This document shows, piece by piece, positions 13,878 through 15,358 of a stretch of DNA of 15,358 nucleotides; the stretch's first letter is position 1; each line of letters opens with the position of its first letter. Where the stretch lies: contig UQXT01000053.1 in assembly GCA_900545075.1 (NCBI GenBank), positions 1 through 15,358 of the forward strand. Direction: 5' to 3'. The position numbers were made by a program, and so were the translations under genes. Below the pieces are notes generated by a model. It searched no databases, was not told the DNA's origin, and saw nothing but the letters and a program-made list of their open reading frames with translations. The stretch comes from an uncultured Collinsella sp. (GTDB lineage: Bacteria; Actinomycetota; Coriobacteriia; Coriobacteriales; Coriobacteriaceae).

Positions 13878-14431
13878 GGCTGTTTCCTTTCGCCCTTGGT
13901 AGCTAGTTAGAACATCGGTCAGTTGCAAGTCATTTCAAGGTCATATACCGTGCAATATCAGGTTAAATAGCAAAAATCAGCACATACATGCCCTAGAAAC
14001 ATGCAGCAATGTCGTGCTAAAACCCAACGACCTCAAAATGACTCTGTTGAGGCAATTCGCCCCATGCGGACAGAGACGATTGTTATCGTCGTCGGGAAAT
14101 TGCGCGCTGGCGTCGGATGGCATTGTCTGCAGTGGTGATGATCTTTACGAACTGCATCTGCCTCTCCTTTCACGTATCGCCGGGCGCAATTCAAATATCG
14201 TAAACGGTACCTTTTACTCGGTAAGCGGTTGTTTTTCCGTCTCCGTTTTCGATGGTCGCTATATTACGCTAAAGTGCCCGCAGCACAAGCGACAAATTCA
14301 AATTTCTGAAAAGTTTTTTCATTACTTTGTGAAGCGTGGTGCAAATACGCACCATTCCTGCGAAAATACGCTCGACTACTAGTTGATGGTTATAACGTCT
14401 GAAACAATCTCGAAACGAAAGGCGCATTTTT
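13878..14431. other. AT-richer divergent intergenic region between argG and the Cof-type gene
   Basis: This 554-nt stretch is clearly lower in GC than its neighbours. It must hold the promoters of argG (minus) and the Cof gene (plus), but I find no -35/-10 pair that I trust; TATAAC at 14391-14396 is the best -10 for the plus strand. A plus-strand open frame from GTG at 14014 to 14382 (122 codons) has no ribosome binding site at its GTG or first ATG and resembles no family I know. A small hairpin GACGAT-TGTT-ATCGTC lies inside it. It could be a non-coding leader, a decayed gene or an acquired fragment. Confidence 0.4.
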
Positions 14432-15259
14432 ATGCAAACTTACGAATCGGACGCCAACATCGGCAACATTAAGATTCTCGCCGTCGATATGGACAAGACG
14501 CTGCTGACCGACGAGCGTGTGCTGCCCCAGGGTCTTGATGAGCGCCTGGACAAGCTCGCCGACGCCGGCATCGTATTCTGCCCCGCCAGCGGACGTCCCG
14601 CCCCCAAGCTCGAGGAGATGTTCGAGGGCATCAAAAACCGCCTTGCTTTTTGTCCCGACAACGGAGCGTGCGTGATCTATCGCGGCAGCTATATCTATAA
14701 GAGCAATATTGACGTGGAGCTGTATCAGCAGGTCTTGAGCCGTGCCTCGGAGGATCCTCGCGCTGTCCCCGTCCTGTGCTGCTTCGACGAGTTCTACGTG
14801 CTTGCCCGCGACCATCAATACCACGACGAGATCAGCGTCTACTACAACACAATCAACTACGTCGACAGCTTTGAGGGCATTGATTTCGAGTCCAACAAGA
14901 TTTCGGTCTTCTTCCCCGGCTACGACGCCGAGCCCGCTTTCCGCGAGACCTATAGCCCCGAGTTCTCGGACAAGCTCTACGTCACCAACGCCGGGCGCGA
15001 GTGGATCGACTTTATGAACCTGGGCGTCGACAAGGGCGCCGGCGTCGCGCACCTGTGCGAACACCTGGGCATCGATATCGCCGACGCCGCCGCCGTGGGC
15101 GATACGTACAACGACATCCCCATGCTGGAGCGCGTCGGTCACAGCTTTATCGTGGACAACGCCGAGGAGCACATGAACGCGCATGCCAAGTGGCGCATTC
15201 CGAGCAACAACGACGGGGGCGTACTGACGCTCATCGACGCCATTCTGGCGGCTCGTTAA
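14432..15259 (+). CDS. Cof-type HAD-IIB phosphatase
   Basis: The 275-residue cytoplasmic protein is a Cof/YbjI-type HAD hydrolase, probably a sugar-phosphate or cofactor phosphatase; the substrate is not predictable. Motifs: DMDKTLLTDE with Asp19 and Asp21, SGRP (53-56), PDNGAC (76-80), Lys201 in GVDKGAG, and GDTYNDIPM (223-231). The segment between about 83 and 190 is the alpha/beta cap of subclass IIB. The ATG at 14432 follows GAAAGG by about 9 nt. It stands alone at the right of the window, divergent from argG. Confidence 0.92.
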   Translation: MQTYESDANIGNIKILAVDMDKTLLTDERVLPQGLDERLDKLADAGIVFCPASGRPAPKLEEMFEGIKNRLAFCPDNGACVIYRGSYIYKSNIDVELYQQVLSRASEDPRAVPVLCCFDEFYVLARDHQYHDEISVYYNTINYVDSFEGIDFESNKISVFFPGYDAEPAFRETYSPEFSDKLYVTNAGREWIDFMNLGVDKGAGVAHLCEHLGIDIADAAAVGDTYNDIPMLERVGHSFIVDNAEEHMNAHAKWRIPSNNDGGVLTLIDAILAAR

Positions 15260-15263
15260 ACTC

Positions 15264-15297
15264 GCCGCCATGCCCGGGGCCGGCCGTTTGATTTTTG
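15264..15297 (+). terminator. Possible terminator of the Cof-type gene
   Basis: GC-rich self-complementary sequence (GCCGCC with GGCCGGC, one bulge) is followed by CGTTTGATTTTTG. A second pairing, TGGCGGC (15246-15252) with GCCGCCA (15264-15270), spans the stop codon. The exact stem is unclear. Confidence 0.4.
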
Positions 15298-15320
15298 TTC
15301 GGTCAGGTCCTGGGCTCGCT

Positions 15321-15345
15321 CGAAGAGCACATTAAGTGCTCTTCG
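15321..15345. repeat. Perfect 10-bp hairpin near the right window edge
   Basis: CGAAGAGCAC (15321-15330) and GTGCTCTTCG (15336-15345) surround the loop ATTAA. GGCTCG flanks it on both sides. No T-run is present within the window. It may belong to a feature that continues to the right. Confidence 0.5.
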
Positions 15346-15358
15346 GCTCGTGCGGAAT

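Noticed and set aside
12606..13910. 434-codon plus-strand open frame opposite argG
   Set aside because: Shadow of argG, with repetitive Gly/Leu/Val sequence and no family motifs.

Overview
The window is GC-rich bacterial chromosome with housekeeping content. It looks like a member of the Coriobacteriia (Actinomycetota), most like Collinsella. That placement is my inference from the protein sequences, the four-domain S1 protein, the base composition and the gene mix; no database was searched. Many genes share the ribosome binding site GAAAGG, and at least two (rpsA and the YigZ-family gene) start at TTG.

Layout from left to right: the 5' end of xpt (minus, cut by the window edge); a 12-helix drug-efflux type MFS transporter (minus); metY, O-acetylhomoserine sulfhydrylase (minus); a C_GCAxxG_C_C cysteine-motif protein (plus); a YigZ/IMPACT family protein (minus); rnpB, the RNase P RNA (minus); rpsA, ribosomal protein S1 (minus); a HAD phosphatase (plus); cyuA-like L-cysteine desulfidase (minus); rpiB (plus); ndk (minus); argH (minus); an unlisted 56-codon ORF with a strong ribosome binding site (minus); argG (minus); and a Cof-type HAD phosphatase (plus). 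The arginine pair makes arginine from citrulline and aspartate. CyuA releases sulfide from cysteine and MetY can fix sulfide into homocysteine. Most transcription units are single genes, and most end in a clear hairpin plus T-run.

The most interesting signal is non-coding. Two copies of a 115-116 nt structured element lie at 4459-4574 and 7555-7669. The core is about 85% identical by eye and the outer flanks are conserved. Between them is a 15-bp outer stem in which 7 of 15 pairs differ between copies, and every difference is compensated. Both copies lie in the same orientation just downstream of a minus-strand gene that lacks an ordinary terminator (rnpB and cyuA). The minus-strand version carries two CUUUCAA segments that could pair with the GAAAGG ribosome binding sites common here. 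This is a strong candidate for a structured RNA or 3'-end element family; I cannot tell whether it is already catalogued.

Other points: a hairpin that would hide the rpsA ribosome binding site; a 12-bp hairpin abutting the ribosome binding site of the C_GCAxxG gene; a terminator only 26 nt ahead of the MFS start codon; a possible plus-strand small RNA between rnpB and rpsA; and the small ORF between argG and argH. I see no tRNA genes, CRISPR arrays, insertion sequences or phage genes.
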